From contig UQWU01000035.1 in assembly GCA_900544885.1 (NCBI GenBank), positions 1 through 18,391 of the forward strand: a DNA stretch of 18,391 nt, written 5' to 3'. The notes beneath the pieces are model-generated. The model did no database searches and had not been told where the DNA came from. It saw only the letters and a list, made by a program, of their open reading frames with translations. This document shows positions 8,390 through 17,190 of this stretch, one piece after another. The stretch is from an uncultured Phascolarctobacterium sp. (GTDB lineage Bacteria > Bacillota > Negativicutes > Acidaminococcales > Acidaminococcaceae). A program made the position numbers and the translations under genes. How positions within the stretch are numbered: position 1 is the first letter of the stretch; each line of letters opens with the position of its first letter.

Positions 8390-9187
8390 TTATTCTACTT
8401 TCCAGGGAATAGCTCGGCGTTCTAGCCAATGTAATAAAATATTAAACAGTAAACCGAGCAGAGAAAGCAATAATACTCCGGCCATGAGGCGGTCTGTAAT
8501 CATTAAATCACCATAATGAAGGATGAGTGCACCGATACCAACTTGGGCGGCAATCATTTCTGCAGCAACTAATAATAACAGTGATGTACCTGCTGCCAGA
8601 CGCAGGCCAGTGAAAATCATGGGTAAGGAACCTGGGAATATGACTGTTTTGATGATTTTCCAGGGAGAGGCGTTGAAACTAACAGCTACTTTTATCAACA
8701 AAGTATCCACATTTTTCGCACCACTATAAGTGTTCATAGCCACGGGGAAAAAAACGCCCAAAGCAATAATAGTTATTTTGGACAATTCTCCTATACCTAA
8801 CCAGAGAATGAATAAGGGTAACAAAGCAATTTTAGGGATGGGATACAGAGCGTTTAAAATAGGTGTACCAATTTTATTAGCTAAAGAGGAAATGCCGGTC
8901 AGCATTCCTATGACTAGACCAAACAGGCTGCCGATTACAAAGCCGAGGAGAATTCGATACAAGCTGGCGGCAAGGCTAGCAGCTATTTCTCCATTGGACA
9001 GCATATCCATAAATGCAGCAATAATCTGGCTTGGTGATGGTAGAAATAGTGTGGAGATGATGCCGCAACGACAGATAGCTTCCCAGATGAGTAAGAAGCC
9101 TAGCAGGGAAATAATCGAAAACCAATGAGGATAGGTTTTCTGCCATTGCTGCATTTTATTATGTACTGTATATTCACCATTAGGCAT
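8390..9187 (-). CDS. ABC transporter permease, SsuC/TauC type
   Basis: A 265-residue inner-membrane permease of the nitrate/sulfonate/taurine importer class. After a short polar N-terminus it has about six hydrophobic segments. LFLPSPSQI near 48-55 and LYPIPKIALLPLFILWLGIGE near 114-134 are hallmark segments of SsuC/TauC/ThiX-like permeases; the EAA-type loop is AVSFNASPWKIIKTVIFPGS at about 168-187. The ATG lies inside the end of the ATPase gene (8-base overlap, ATGCCTAA), with GGAGGTGG upstream, so the two are translationally coupled. It is the last gene of the minus-strand operon. The substrate is not evident; such systems carry sulfonates, nitrate, cyanate, thiamine precursors and others. 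Confidence 0.9.
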   Translation of the reverse strand: MPNGEYTVHNKMQQWQKTYPHWFSIISLLGFLLIWEAICRCGIISTLFLPSPSQIIAAFMDMLSNGEIAASLAASLYRILLGFVIGSLFGLVIGMLTGISSLANKIGTPILNALYPIPKIALLPLFILWLGIGELSKITIIALGVFFPVAMNTYSGAKNVDTLLIKVAVSFNASPWKIIKTVIFPGSLPMIFTGLRLAAGTSLLLLVAAEMIAAQVGIGALILHYGDLMITDRLMAGVLLLSLLGLLFNILLHWLERRAIPWKVE

Positions 9188-9971
9188 CGCCTTCCACCTC
9201 CATTAAAGCCTCATAAGCATCTTTACTGATATGCTGCCAAATAATTTCTGTAAATTTATTAAGAGCGGTTAAGTGTTTTTCCAGGTGACGTTCTGAACGG
9301 GGAATATCAATAGTCAAAACTTTATTTATTCTGCCGGGCCGACGTGAAAGTAAAACAATCCTGTCTGCCAGTAAAACAGCTTCCTGAATATTATGAGTTA
9401 CATACATAATGGTCAGGTGCGTTTTTTCCCATAAGGAAATTAATTCATTTTGCATGATGGTGCGTGTTTGAGCATCAAGAGCACTGAATGGCTCGTCCAT
9501 CAATAATAAGTCTGGGTTAATAGCTAGAGCTCGTGCAATACCGACGCGTTGACGCATACCACCGCTTAATTGGTGGGGAAAGGCTTTTTCAAAGCCTTGT
9601 AGACCTACTAGCTCGATGTAGTGGCGTACAATTTTATCGATGGAGTTTTGGTCATGTTTATTCATCGCTTCCAAACCGAAGGCGATATTATCATAAACAT
9701 TACGCCAAGGAAATAAACCTGTTTCCTGAAAGACAATACTTGTTTTAGGCTCATAGTCGGGAACAACTTCGGTGAATTTGATTGTGCCACTGTCGCTTGC
9801 TAGTAAGCCGGCAGTAATATTTAGTAGGGTTGATTTACCGCAGCCTGATGGGCCGACTAATGCGACAAATTCTTCCTTATTTATGGTAAGCTCGATATCC
9901 TGTAATACAGGGAGCTCTTTTCCATGCTGGTTAGTAAAACTTTTACAGATTTTATCAATTACTAACTTCAT
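9180..9971 (-). CDS. ABC transporter ATP-binding protein, SsuB/TauB type
   Basis: A 263-residue ATPase partner of the adjacent permease. Motifs are intact: Walker A GPSGCGKST (40-48), Q-loop Gln82 in VFQETGLFPWRNV, a stretch with the pattern seen in SsuB/TauB/NrtD-type ATPases, signature LSGGM (135-139) followed by RQRVGIARAL, Walker B LLLMDEP with Glu160, and H-loop His195 in YVTHNIQEAV. The C-terminal part contains LLSRRPGRI, common in this subfamily. AGGAGG lies 11 bases before the ATG. The gene follows the binding-protein gene by 62 bases, which contain a terminator-like hairpin. Confidence 0.93.
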   Translation of the reverse strand: MKLVIDKICKSFTNQHGKELPVLQDIELTINKEEFVALVGPSGCGKSTLLNITAGLLASDSGTIKFTEVVPDYEPKTSIVFQETGLFPWRNVYDNIAFGLEAMNKHDQNSIDKIVRHYIELVGLQGFEKAFPHQLSGGMRQRVGIARALAINPDLLLMDEPFSALDAQTRTIMQNELISLWEKTHLTIMYVTHNIQEAVLLADRIVLLSRRPGRINKVLTIDIPRSERHLEKHLTALNKFTEIIWQHISKDAYEALMEVEGDA

Positions 9972-9990
9972 AAGCTTTAATTCCTCCTGG

Positions 9991-10026
9991 AAAAATAGAG
10001 CAGGGAGATAAATAATACTCCCTGCT
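9991..10026 (-). terminator. Terminator-like hairpin between binding-protein and ATPase genes
   Basis: On the minus strand AGCAGGGAG / CTCCCTGCT (9 bp, 10-base loop) is followed by CTATTTTT. It is within the operon, so partial termination or mRNA stabilisation is likely. Confidence 0.65.
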
Positions 10027-10033
10027 GTGTCAG

Positions 10034-11050
10034 TTATTTGGTTGCAGCTTCTTGAAAAGAGGTATTAGCGATATCGCTTGCTTGTAATTTTCCTGATAAC
10101 ATATTATTTGCTGTATACCAATCGATTTGTGTTTGAATATCACTTGTCAGAAGTTGACCGTTTTTATCGATATAAGGCAGACCTGCTTTAATATCTTCCG
10201 GAGGAGCTTTGACATATTTAGCGGTGATATTGATGACTTCATTTAATTTGGCTTCGTCTTTACGTTCTACGGTTGCAGTATAGTAGTAGCGACAGGCTTT
10301 AACATAAGCTTTCATAAAACGTTCAGCAGCATCTTTGTTTTGCATGAATTTGGGAGAGTAGAAAACTGCGGAAGTTTGATATGGAATAACGTCGCCGACT
10401 TGAACAACTAATTTGCCATAACCTGCTTTTTGTACTTTAGTAACATTAGGCTCATTGAGGATGCAGCCATCAATTTGCTTACTTTCTAAAGCTGCCATAA
10501 CAGCACTTATTTTATTGAGGGGGATGATTTCTACATCATTGAGGCTCATGCCCTGTGTTTTCAACATTCGGCCTAACATATAATGGAATGTAGAACCTTT
10601 TTGGGTAATACCGATACGCTTGCCTTTTAAATCTTTTAAAGATGTTACGCCAGCGTTGTAATTATCAGTAGTAACTAAAAGTGCAGACGAGGAGTAACCT
10701 TTTTCTTCACGGCCTTTGTCGGCAACGATAGCAAGCTTTTGTCCGTTAGCAGCCATATTATACAGGCTTGCTGTAATACCGGTAGCACCGACATCGATTT
10801 TAGAAGATGCAGTAGCTACAGCTATAGGATGTGCAGCATCAAACCATTGCGGCTCGATTTCGATACCTTCTTCAGCAAAAAATCCTTTATCCATTGCAAT
10901 GAAGAGCGGTGTACTGCTGGTAAGACGCAGCATACCGAGATGTACTTTGATTTTATCATTGTTGGCAGGTTTAGCATTATCATTGCCACAGCCTACAACT
11001 AAAGCTAATGTAAATAATGTTAGTAGTAAACAGAATAGTTTTTTTACCAT
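10034..11050 (-). CDS. ABC transporter substrate-binding lipoprotein, SsuA/TauA (NMT1-like) type
   Basis: A 338-residue solute-binding protein feeding the SsuB/SsuC-type ATPase and permease. A lipoprotein signal with LVVGC (Cys21) anchors it outside the cytoplasmic membrane. The mature part has the NMT1/SsuA pattern: PLFIAMDKGFFAEEGIEIE near the N-terminus, VGATGITASLYNMAANG, LKDLKGKRIGITQKGS in the middle, and ALESKQIDGCILNEPNV. The frame extends to a GTG three codons earlier, but GGGAAG (11060-11065) fits the ATG at 11050 (9 bases) better. A good promoter lies about 45 bp upstream. The ligand is unknown; sulfonates, taurine, nitrate or pyrimidine precursors are bound by relatives. Confidence 0.9.
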   Translation of the reverse strand: MVKKLFCLLLTLFTLALVVGCGNDNAKPANNDKIKVHLGMLRLTSSTPLFIAMDKGFFAEEGIEIEPQWFDAAHPIAVATASSKIDVGATGITASLYNMAANGQKLAIVADKGREEKGYSSSALLVTTDNYNAGVTSLKDLKGKRIGITQKGSTFHYMLGRMLKTQGMSLNDVEIIPLNKISAVMAALESKQIDGCILNEPNVTKVQKAGYGKLVVQVGDVIPYQTSAVFYSPKFMQNKDAAERFMKAYVKACRYYYTATVERKDEAKLNEVINITAKYVKAPPEDIKAGLPYIDKNGQLLTSDIQTQIDWYTANNMLSGKLQASDIANTSFQEAATK

Positions 11051-11095
11051 TGTAATCACTTCCCATGTATACTGATATTTTTTATATTGTTAATT

Positions 11096-11124
11096 ATTGT
11101 AAGAAAATAAGATTACTATATCAA
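11096..11124 (-). promoter_or_regulatory. Promoter of the SsuABC-type operon
   Basis: On the minus strand TTGATA (11119-11124), a 17-bp spacer, then TACAAT (11096-11101), about 45 bp before the ATG at 11050. Confidence 0.65.
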
Positions 11125-11125
11125 A

Positions 11126-11137
11126 TATTGTACAATA
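11126..11137. promoter_or_regulatory. Palindrome next to the -35 box (possible operator)
   Basis: TATTGTACAATA is a perfect 12-bp palindrome one base upstream of the -35 box of the minus-strand promoter. The position suits a regulator site, but the AT-rich context makes chance occurrence possible. Confidence 0.35.
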
Positions 11138-11232
11138 AATTACTAGAAATTGCATTAACTTGAAAGAAAAAAATTAATATTTGTTGCTAAGTGTAAAAAA
11201 TATGTGATTTGTAGGGTGTTGTGAAAAAATAA

Positions 11233-11241
11233 TGCTATAAT
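11233..11241 (+). promoter_or_regulatory. Extended -10 promoter of the exported-protein gene
   Basis: TGCTATAAT is an exact extended -10 element, about 68 bp before the GTG at 11309. No clear -35 box at the right distance. Confidence 0.5.
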
Positions 11242-11308
11242 GAAAATAATAGAATTTTATAGAAGCTGTAATAAGCAATTATTACTGAATTAGAAGGGAA
11301 GTGACGGA

Positions 11309-12634
11309 GTGAAAAACTCTTGGAAAATAAATATGGTTGGAGGTTTAGCAGGAGTTATTTTGTCTGCTTGTCCTGGAAATGCTTTGGCAGCAGATACTTT
11401 ACTCAGCACTGTCGATTTAAGGCTACAGGATGAAGTAGTGCAGGCGGAATTATGGGGAGATTGCTTAAATAATGGTTACGCTTCTGATTTATTGGTGCTG
11501 TTGAAGCGCGATAAAAAAGTTCTCGCTGCTTATAATCCGACTATTAGTGGTGGTTATAATTGTCTTTTGAGTACTGTACAGATTAAACCTGTTAAAGAAA
11601 ACTCTCAAAGAGATAAAAAAACATTACCGCAGCAATTACTTATAAGTGCTGCACAAGGTGATTGGTCCGTAGGTACTGAATATCGTATTCTTGATTTTGC
11701 TAATATCGAAAAAGTCACAGAGTTATTCAGTGGTGTGGATAGTATGGGGATAATAAGTAAGGCTGAGCTAGCGGGAAATAATCTTATTTTAGATTTTGCC
11801 GACGGTCAGAAAAATGAAGCAGTCTTACCTTCTGGGTTAGTAGATACAGGTGCTGTTTACTATGGCGGCTTACATTCTTTAACTGCTTATGATTTAGATG
11901 ATGATGGTCAGGATGAGCTGTTGACAACGCAGCAGATTAAGCAGGAAGATACTTTGCTGGCTGATGTGGGCAGTATTTGGCGTCTGACTAAGTCTACTGA
12001 TGAGCAAAATAGAAAAGATAAAAATCTCAAGCATTGGCAATGGGATAAGGGTTCCATCACTGTAATGACAGCAGTACCCGTGCCTAAGGATAATGTTATC
12101 AATGATGGACAGAATAATAAACAAGGTTCTGTTCTAGTGCGAAAAATAGTTATTCCTGGCGGTGAAGCTACTTATCCGATGTTTGCTTCTTCTGATATTA
12201 AGTTGACGAATAAGGTTAATAAGCTGTTACATAAAGAATGTGCGAAAACTTTCCCAGACTTTTACAACGGTACTGCAGATATGGCCTTTAAAGTTGTTCG
12301 TAATGATGATTTATTACTGACAGTACAGCTGATTCATGGAAAATCAAGATTTATTCATCATAATGTTAATATAGACCCAAAAACAGGAAAACAGCTATAT
12401 TTAAAAAATATTTTGGATGTTAAAAATAAAGAGCTGCCTGCTTTATTGAAGGTTCTGTGTACTAATAATAAGATGGATTTTTCCCAAGGTATTCCTGATG
12501 AATGGTATATTGAAGGAAACAATTTGTTTTTAGTTCAAAATATTGATGATAAAGAAGAAGTTGCTGGTTTTGCTTTAGGCAATCTGCATAAATATATTTT
12601 AGATAATAAATGGTTAAAGAAAAATACTGACTGA
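11309..12634 (+). CDS. Exported protein with acidic Ca-loop-like motif and DUF3298-like C-terminus
   Basis: A 441-residue exported protein of unknown function. The N-terminus is a signal sequence that could be cut two ways: LSAC with Cys21 resembles a lipobox, while ALA-A at 26-28 resembles a signal peptidase I site. Around residue 195, AYDLDDDGQDELLTT resembles the acidic loop of FG-GAP/VCBS repeats or EF-hand-like Ca2+ sites. The C-terminal ~150 residues (from about KIVIPGGEATYPMF) include NIDPKTGKQLYLKNILD, reminiscent of DUF4163/DUF3298 domains found in RsiV-like and PdaC-like envelope proteins; this is pattern recall, not a search. The start is GTG, with AGAAGGGAA 9-17 bases upstream. 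It is divergent from the SsuA-type gene and has its own probable promoter; no terminator is seen before the efflux operon. Confidence 0.7.
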   Translation: MKNSWKINMVGGLAGVILSACPGNALAADTLLSTVDLRLQDEVVQAELWGDCLNNGYASDLLVLLKRDKKVLAAYNPTISGGYNCLLSTVQIKPVKENSQRDKKTLPQQLLISAAQGDWSVGTEYRILDFANIEKVTELFSGVDSMGIISKAELAGNNLILDFADGQKNEAVLPSGLVDTGAVYYGGLHSLTAYDLDDDGQDELLTTQQIKQEDTLLADVGSIWRLTKSTDEQNRKDKNLKHWQWDKGSITVMTAVPVPKDNVINDGQNNKQGSVLVRKIVIPGGEATYPMFASSDIKLTNKVNKLLHKECAKTFPDFYNGTADMAFKVVRNDDLLLTVQLIHGKSRFIHHNVNIDPKTGKQLYLKNILDVKNKELPALLKVLCTNNKMDFSQGIPDEWYIEGNNLFLVQNIDDKEEVAGFALGNLHKYILDNKWLKKNTD

Positions 12635-12642
12635 ACAGTCAG
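12627..12642. promoter_or_regulatory. Perfect 16-bp palindrome, TetR-operator-like
   Basis: CTGACTGAACAGTCAG is a perfect inverted repeat (7-bp arms, 2-bp centre) overlapping the stop codon of the preceding gene, 190 bp before the efflux adaptor gene. No T run follows and the loop is too short for a terminator, so a DNA operator is more likely. Palindromes of this style are common for TetR-family regulators of efflux pumps. No such regulator gene is in the window. Confidence 0.45.
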
Positions 12643-12711
12643 CGAATTATAAAAAACGGTGAAAAAATGAGTAAAACAAAGGAAAAAAGTGTTAAATTCA
12701 TTTTTTGAGGT

Positions 12712-12740
12712 TTGATTTTCTTATTGGCCTATTTTATAAT
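12712..12740 (+). promoter_or_regulatory. Promoter of the RND efflux operon
   Basis: TTGATT (12712-12717), a 17-bp spacer, TATAAT (12735-12740): near consensus. The leader of about 85 bases contains a possible GAAACT/AGTTTC pairing (12752-12757 with 12792-12797). Confidence 0.75.
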
Positions 12741-12831
12741 AGTATTATTCTGAAACTGGGTCATAGTCTATTATTATATATATGTTGTGATAGTTTCTGA
12801 GTAGAGGTCGATGATAAAAGGAGGTTTTTAT

Positions 12832-14010
12832 ATGTTAAGTTTTATCCGCTCTAGCCGTGCTAAAAAGGCAGTGGCAGCGGTGCTGGCAGCAACTTTTGTA
12901 ATGGCTGCGGCCGGTTGTGCGAAAAAAGGCCAGCAAGCAGGTGCACAACCTACTTTGGTTAAAACCATGCAGGTTATTAAACGCGATACTCCGCTGCTTT
13001 ATGATTACACTGGTTTTGTTCAAGCAGAACAGGAAATGGAATTAAAAGCACAAGTAAGCGGTCAGATCATGAGTAAGAATTTCAAAGGCGGCGATACTGT
13101 TGTCGCAGGTCAGCCTTTGTATTCTATTGATCAACGTACTTATCAAGCTAATTTGTTAAATGCACAGGCAGGTTTAGCTAATGCACGTGCAGCATTGGCT
13201 AATGCTGCTATGGATGCGGAACGCTATTCCAAGTTGTATGCACAAAATGCTGTTTCCAAACAAGTTTTGGATAATGCAATTATGCAAAGAGATCAGGCAC
13301 AAGCTTCTGTAAATGCACAAGAGGCTATTTTGGAAAATGCTCAAAACAGCATGAATGATACTAGCGTAGTAGCTCCGTTTACCGGCAGAATCGATACAAA
13401 CGCTTTAGAAGTTGGTAACTATGTAACTGCAGGTCAGACTACTTTGGCAAAAATTTCTAATACTGATCCTGTATTCGTACAATTCAGTATTGCAGAACCT
13501 GAATATCTGAAATTATCCGGTTCTCAAGATGCTAATGGTAATGCTTCTCTAGATAACCTGACTGTTGTATTAAGCGACGGTAGCACCTATGATTTAAAAG
13601 GTAAAGTTGCTGAAGTTAACCGTGGTATCAACGATACTACCGGTACTTTGACTATTAAAGCACTGTTCAGCAATCCGCAAAGACGTTTATTGCCCGGTAT
13701 GTTTGCACATATTCAAGCAACTGCAGGCATCCAGCATAATGCTCTGTTGATTCCTAAACGCGCCGTAACCGAATTGATGTATAAAAAATTCGTTTATGTT
13801 GTAGGTGAAGGCAACAAGATTGTTATGAAGGAAGTTAAACTCGGTCCTAGCGTAGGTCGTTTCTATTTAGTTGAAAGCGGTCTTGATGGTGACGAAAACA
13901 TCGTAGTAGAAGGTACTGCTAAGGTAAAACAAGGTGCTGTTGTAAATCCGCAGCCGATGACTGAAGCTGAACTGGATACTACTGCTGATCCTTCCCAAGC
14001 ACAAAAATAA
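12832..14010 (+). CDS. RND efflux system, periplasmic adaptor (membrane fusion) lipoprotein
   Basis: An AcrA/MexA-type adaptor of 392 residues that links the inner-membrane RND pump to an outer-membrane channel. It has a basic N-terminus, a hydrophobic core and a lipobox ending in AAGC (Cys29). Order of parts: barrel-sandwich half (about 65-90, KAQVSGQIMSKNF...GDTVVAGQPLYSID), an Ala/Gln/Asn-rich alpha-helical hairpin (about 95-175), the second half of the lipoyl-like domain (VVAPFTGRIDTNALEVGNYV), then beta-barrel and membrane-proximal parts (PGMFAHIQATAG, LIPKRAV). AAAGGAGG lies 7 bases before the ATG at 12832; the frame opens earlier at 12811 but that start would precede this strong site. 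The pump gene follows after 14 bases. Confidence 0.94.
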   Translation: MLSFIRSSRAKKAVAAVLAATFVMAAAGCAKKGQQAGAQPTLVKTMQVIKRDTPLLYDYTGFVQAEQEMELKAQVSGQIMSKNFKGGDTVVAGQPLYSIDQRTYQANLLNAQAGLANARAALANAAMDAERYSKLYAQNAVSKQVLDNAIMQRDQAQASVNAQEAILENAQNSMNDTSVVAPFTGRIDTNALEVGNYVTAGQTTLAKISNTDPVFVQFSIAEPEYLKLSGSQDANGNASLDNLTVVLSDGSTYDLKGKVAEVNRGINDTTGTLTIKALFSNPQRRLLPGMFAHIQATAGIQHNALLIPKRAVTELMYKKFVYVVGEGNKIVMKEVKLGPSVGRFYLVESGLDGDENIVVEGTAKVKQGAVVNPQPMTEAELDTTADPSQAQK

Positions 14011-14024
14011 GGAGGTAGGCTAAA

Positions 14025-17000
14025 GTGGCACGTTTTTTTATTGATCGCCCTGTATTTGCTATAGTATTGGCGATTTTGATTACTTTACTTGGTACTCTTG
14101 CCGGTATTAGCTTGCCTATCGCTCAATATCCTAACATTACTAAGCCTCGTATTTCTGTAACTACTAACTATGTAGGTGCAAGCTCTGACGTAGTAGAAGA
14201 AGCTGTTGCTCAGGCTATCGAACAGAAAGTAAGTGGCGTAGAAAATATGCTGGATATGAACTCTGTCAGCACCAGTAATGGTCAATACAAATTGAATGTA
14301 CAATTCAATTTGGAAAAAAATGCTGACATCGCTTCTGTAGAAGTACAGAACCGTGTATCCCAAGCTACTAGCTCTTTGCCGAGCGAAGTTACCGGTTATG
14401 GTATTACCACTGCTAAGGAATCTGCCGAAACAATTATGTATTTCGGTTTGTATTCTCCTAATAACACTTATGATGGTATGTTCCTGCGTACCTATGCCGA
14501 TGCTAACTTCCTTGATGCGGTTAAACGTGTTAAGGGCGTATCTACCGTAAGTGAATATGGTCCCGAATATTCGATCCGTTTGTGGTTAAATCCTGAAAAG
14601 ATGGCTCAATTGGGCGTTTCTGTTGATGATGTTTCTAAAGCAATTAAAACTCAGAACATCCAGGCTGCTGTAGGTTCTATCGGTGATAGACCGACTGTTG
14701 CAGAGCAAGAGCGTACTTATTCTGCAAGTGCTCAAGGTCGTCTGAAAACTCCGGAAGAATTTGGTAATGTTATTATTCGTACTAATAAAGGCGATAACCT
14801 GAAATTACGTGATATTGCCCGTATTGAAGAAGGTCCGCGTAATGATATGGTTGTAGGCCGTTTAAATGGCGGTGAATCCGTAATTTTCCCTGTATCCTTA
14901 ACTTCTGATGCGAACGCAATTGAAACTGTTGCTCAAATCAGAGAAGTATTAAAGGATGCAGAATCTCGTTTCCCTGAAGATATGAAATTGGAAGTTATTC
15001 AGGATAACACCCAATTTATTAATGAATCTCTGCAAAAAGTAGCACACACTTTCTTTGAAGCACTGGTTCTGGTTATTTTCGTAGTATTCCTCTTCCTTGG
15101 AAGTTGGCGTGCAACATTGATTCCTGTACTGGCTGTTCCGGTATCCTTGGTAGGTACTTTCGCTTCTTTCGTTTTATTAGGTTTTACTATTAATACATTG
15201 ACTGCATTTGCAATGATTCTGGCTATCGGCTTGGTAGTCGACGATGCGATCGTTGTAGTAGAAGCTGTTGAACATCATATTCAAGATAATGGTATGTCTC
15301 CTAAAGAAGCAACCTATCGTGCAATGAACGAAGTATCCGGCCCTGTAGTAGCAATTGCCTTCGTACTGGCTGCAGTATTTATTCCTGTTGCCTTTACAGG
15401 TGGTACTGTAGGTGAATTGTACAAACAGTTTGCTATTACTGTTTCCGTATCTATGATGCTTTCTGCGTTAATTGCTTTGACTTTAACTCCGGCACTGTGT
15501 TCTCTTTTGTTGGTTAAGAAAGATGAAGATGTAGCACCTAAAGGATTTATCGGCAAAATGGTTAAAGGCTTCAATGATTGGTTTGAACGTACTTTATCAA
15601 AATATGTTAAAAATGTAGAATGGTGCATCAGAAAAGCTAAATTAATTTTAACTTGTCTTGTTATCGTTGTAATTTGCATTGGTTTCTTGGCTAAAGTTAC
15701 TCCGACAGGTTTCGTTCCGACAGAAGACCAAGGTATGTCTGCGGTATCTGTAGCATTACCTGAAGCTGCTTCTTCTAATCGTACTAACCAAATCATGGGT
15801 GATTTAGCTGCCAATGCTAGAAAACTTCCTGGTGTTAAAAACGTAATGGAAGTAAGTGGTGTTGATATCTTAAGTAGTGCTCAGAAAGCAAACTCCGGTC
15901 TGCTCGTAGTAGTAATGGAAGACTATGATAAGCGTAATAACACTGTACAAGACGTTATTCCGATGATTTTTGGCTTAGGTACTAAATATCCTGATGCTAA
16001 AGTTATGGCTTTCCAACCTCCTTCTCTTCCTGGTGCTTCCAGTACTGGTACTTTGAGCTTGTATCTGATGAACTTAGCAGGTGAGGATGTTGAAACCATG
16101 GGTCAACGTGCTAATGAGTTCTTGGCTAAAGCAAATCAACGTCCGGAAATTGCTATGGCTTATACTACTTTGAATACTACTACTCCTATGTACAACTTCA
16201 CTGTAGATCGTGAAAAAGCTCAATCCTTGAATGTTCCTGTTGCTAGTGTTTATGCAGCATTGCAAACTTTCTTAGGTGGTAGCGAAATCAACGATATTAA
16301 CAACTTCGGTCGTACTTGGAAGGTAGTTATGCAAGCTGATTCCAAATATCGTACTAATGTCAACGATATGCGTTACTTCTTTGTACGTAGTAATGCCGGT
16401 GATATGGTACCTCTGAATACTTTGGTAACTCCGCAAGAGAAAAATAGTTCTTTGGTAATGACTCGTTTTAATGGCGCTCGTGCTATCAAGATTTCCGGTG
16501 ACCCGGCTCCTGGTTATTCTACTGGTCAAGCAATGGCTGCTTTGGAAGAAGTTGCTAAGGAAACATTGCCGTCTACTTATACCTTTGAATGGGTAGACCA
16601 GAGCCGTGACGAAATTGAAGCAGGTAGCCGTTCTACACAGATTTACATCATTTCTATGATTTTCGTATTCCTGTGTCTGGCTGCATTGTATGAAAGCTGG
16701 TCCATTCCTTTGGCCGTACTGCTTTCTGTACCGTCCGCTATTTTCGGTTGCTTCTTATCTCAATATCTGCGTGGTCTGCAAAACGACGTTTATATGCAGA
16801 TTGGTATGATTACCTTGATTGGTTTGGCTGCTAAGAACGCAATTCTGATTGTAGAATATGCGAAGATGAATATGGAAAACGGCATGGATGTTGTTCAAGC
16901 TGCTCTGGAAGCGGCTCATGTACGTCTTCGTCCTATCTTGATGACTTCTTTCGCCTTCATTTTAGGCTGTCTGCCGTTGGCTATTGCAACTGGCCCGGGT

Positions 17001-17150
17001 GCTGGTGCCCGTGTATCCATGGGTAACGCCGTTGTTGGTGGTATGACTATTGCAACATTGTTCGGTATCTTCTTGATTCCGGTACTTTTCGTTGTTGTAG
17101 AACGTCTCTTCAATCGTAAGAAGAAAAATGAAGATACTACCGCTGATTAA
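14025..17150 (+). CDS. RND multidrug efflux pump, AcrB/MexB (HAE1) type
   Basis: A 1041-residue inner-membrane pump, the usual length for AcrB homologues, driven by proton import. It opens with ARFFIDRPVFAIVLAI, as AcrB-type pumps do. The proton-relay residues are present: Asp406-Asp407 in GLVVDDAIVVVEAVEHH (TM4) and Lys937 in GLAAKNAILIVEYAK (TM10). Two large periplasmic loops follow TM1 and TM7, and the second half repeats the fold. The start is GTG with GGAGG about 10 bases upstream and 14 bases after the adaptor stop. No outer-membrane channel gene follows; a strong terminator comes 40 bases downstream, so a TolC/OprM-like partner must be encoded elsewhere. Substrates cannot be predicted; hydrophobic drugs, bile salts or solvents are typical. 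Confidence 0.96.
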   Translation: MARFFIDRPVFAIVLAILITLLGTLAGISLPIAQYPNITKPRISVTTNYVGASSDVVEEAVAQAIEQKVSGVENMLDMNSVSTSNGQYKLNVQFNLEKNADIASVEVQNRVSQATSSLPSEVTGYGITTAKESAETIMYFGLYSPNNTYDGMFLRTYADANFLDAVKRVKGVSTVSEYGPEYSIRLWLNPEKMAQLGVSVDDVSKAIKTQNIQAAVGSIGDRPTVAEQERTYSASAQGRLKTPEEFGNVIIRTNKGDNLKLRDIARIEEGPRNDMVVGRLNGGESVIFPVSLTSDANAIETVAQIREVLKDAESRFPEDMKLEVIQDNTQFINESLQKVAHTFFEALVLVIFVVFLFLGSWRATLIPVLAVPVSLVGTFASFVLLGFTINTLTAFAMILAIGLVVDDAIVVVEAVEHHIQDNGMSPKEATYRAMNEVSGPVVAIAFVLAAVFIPVAFTGGTVGELYKQFAITVSVSMMLSALIALTLTPALCSLLLVKKDEDVAPKGFIGKMVKGFNDWFERTLSKYVKNVEWCIRKAKLILTCLVIVVICIGFLAKVTPTGFVPTEDQGMSAVSVALPEAASSNRTNQIMGDLAANARKLPGVKNVMEVSGVDILSSAQKANSGLLVVVMEDYDKRNNTVQDVIPMIFGLGTKYPDAKVMAFQPPSLPGASSTGTLSLYLMNLAGEDVETMGQRANEFLAKANQRPEIAMAYTTLNTTTPMYNFTVDREKAQSLNVPVASVYAALQTFLGGSEINDINNFGRTWKVVMQADSKYRTNVNDMRYFFVRSNAGDMVPLNTLVTPQEKNSSLVMTRFNGARAIKISGDPAPGYSTGQAMAALEEVAKETLPSTYTFEWVDQSRDEIEAGSRSTQIYIISMIFVFLCLAALYESWSIPLAVLLSVPSAIFGCFLSQYLRGLQNDVYMQIGMITLIGLAAKNAILIVEYAKMNMENGMDVVQAALEAAHVRLRPILMTSFAFILGCLPLAIATGPGAGARVSMGNAVVGGMTIATLFGIFLIPVLFVVVERLFNRKKKNEDTTAD

Positions 17151-17190
17151 CTGTAATTATGGTTGCTTGTAAGGCTTGGTAAACAAAATT

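Noticed and set aside
8523..9128. Plus-strand open frames opposite the SsuC-type permease
   Set aside because: They are antisense shadows of a gene with clear family motifs and overlap its coding sequence entirely.
12627..12642. Palindrome as a transcription terminator
   Set aside because: The arms are 7 bp with a 2-base centre and no T run follows.
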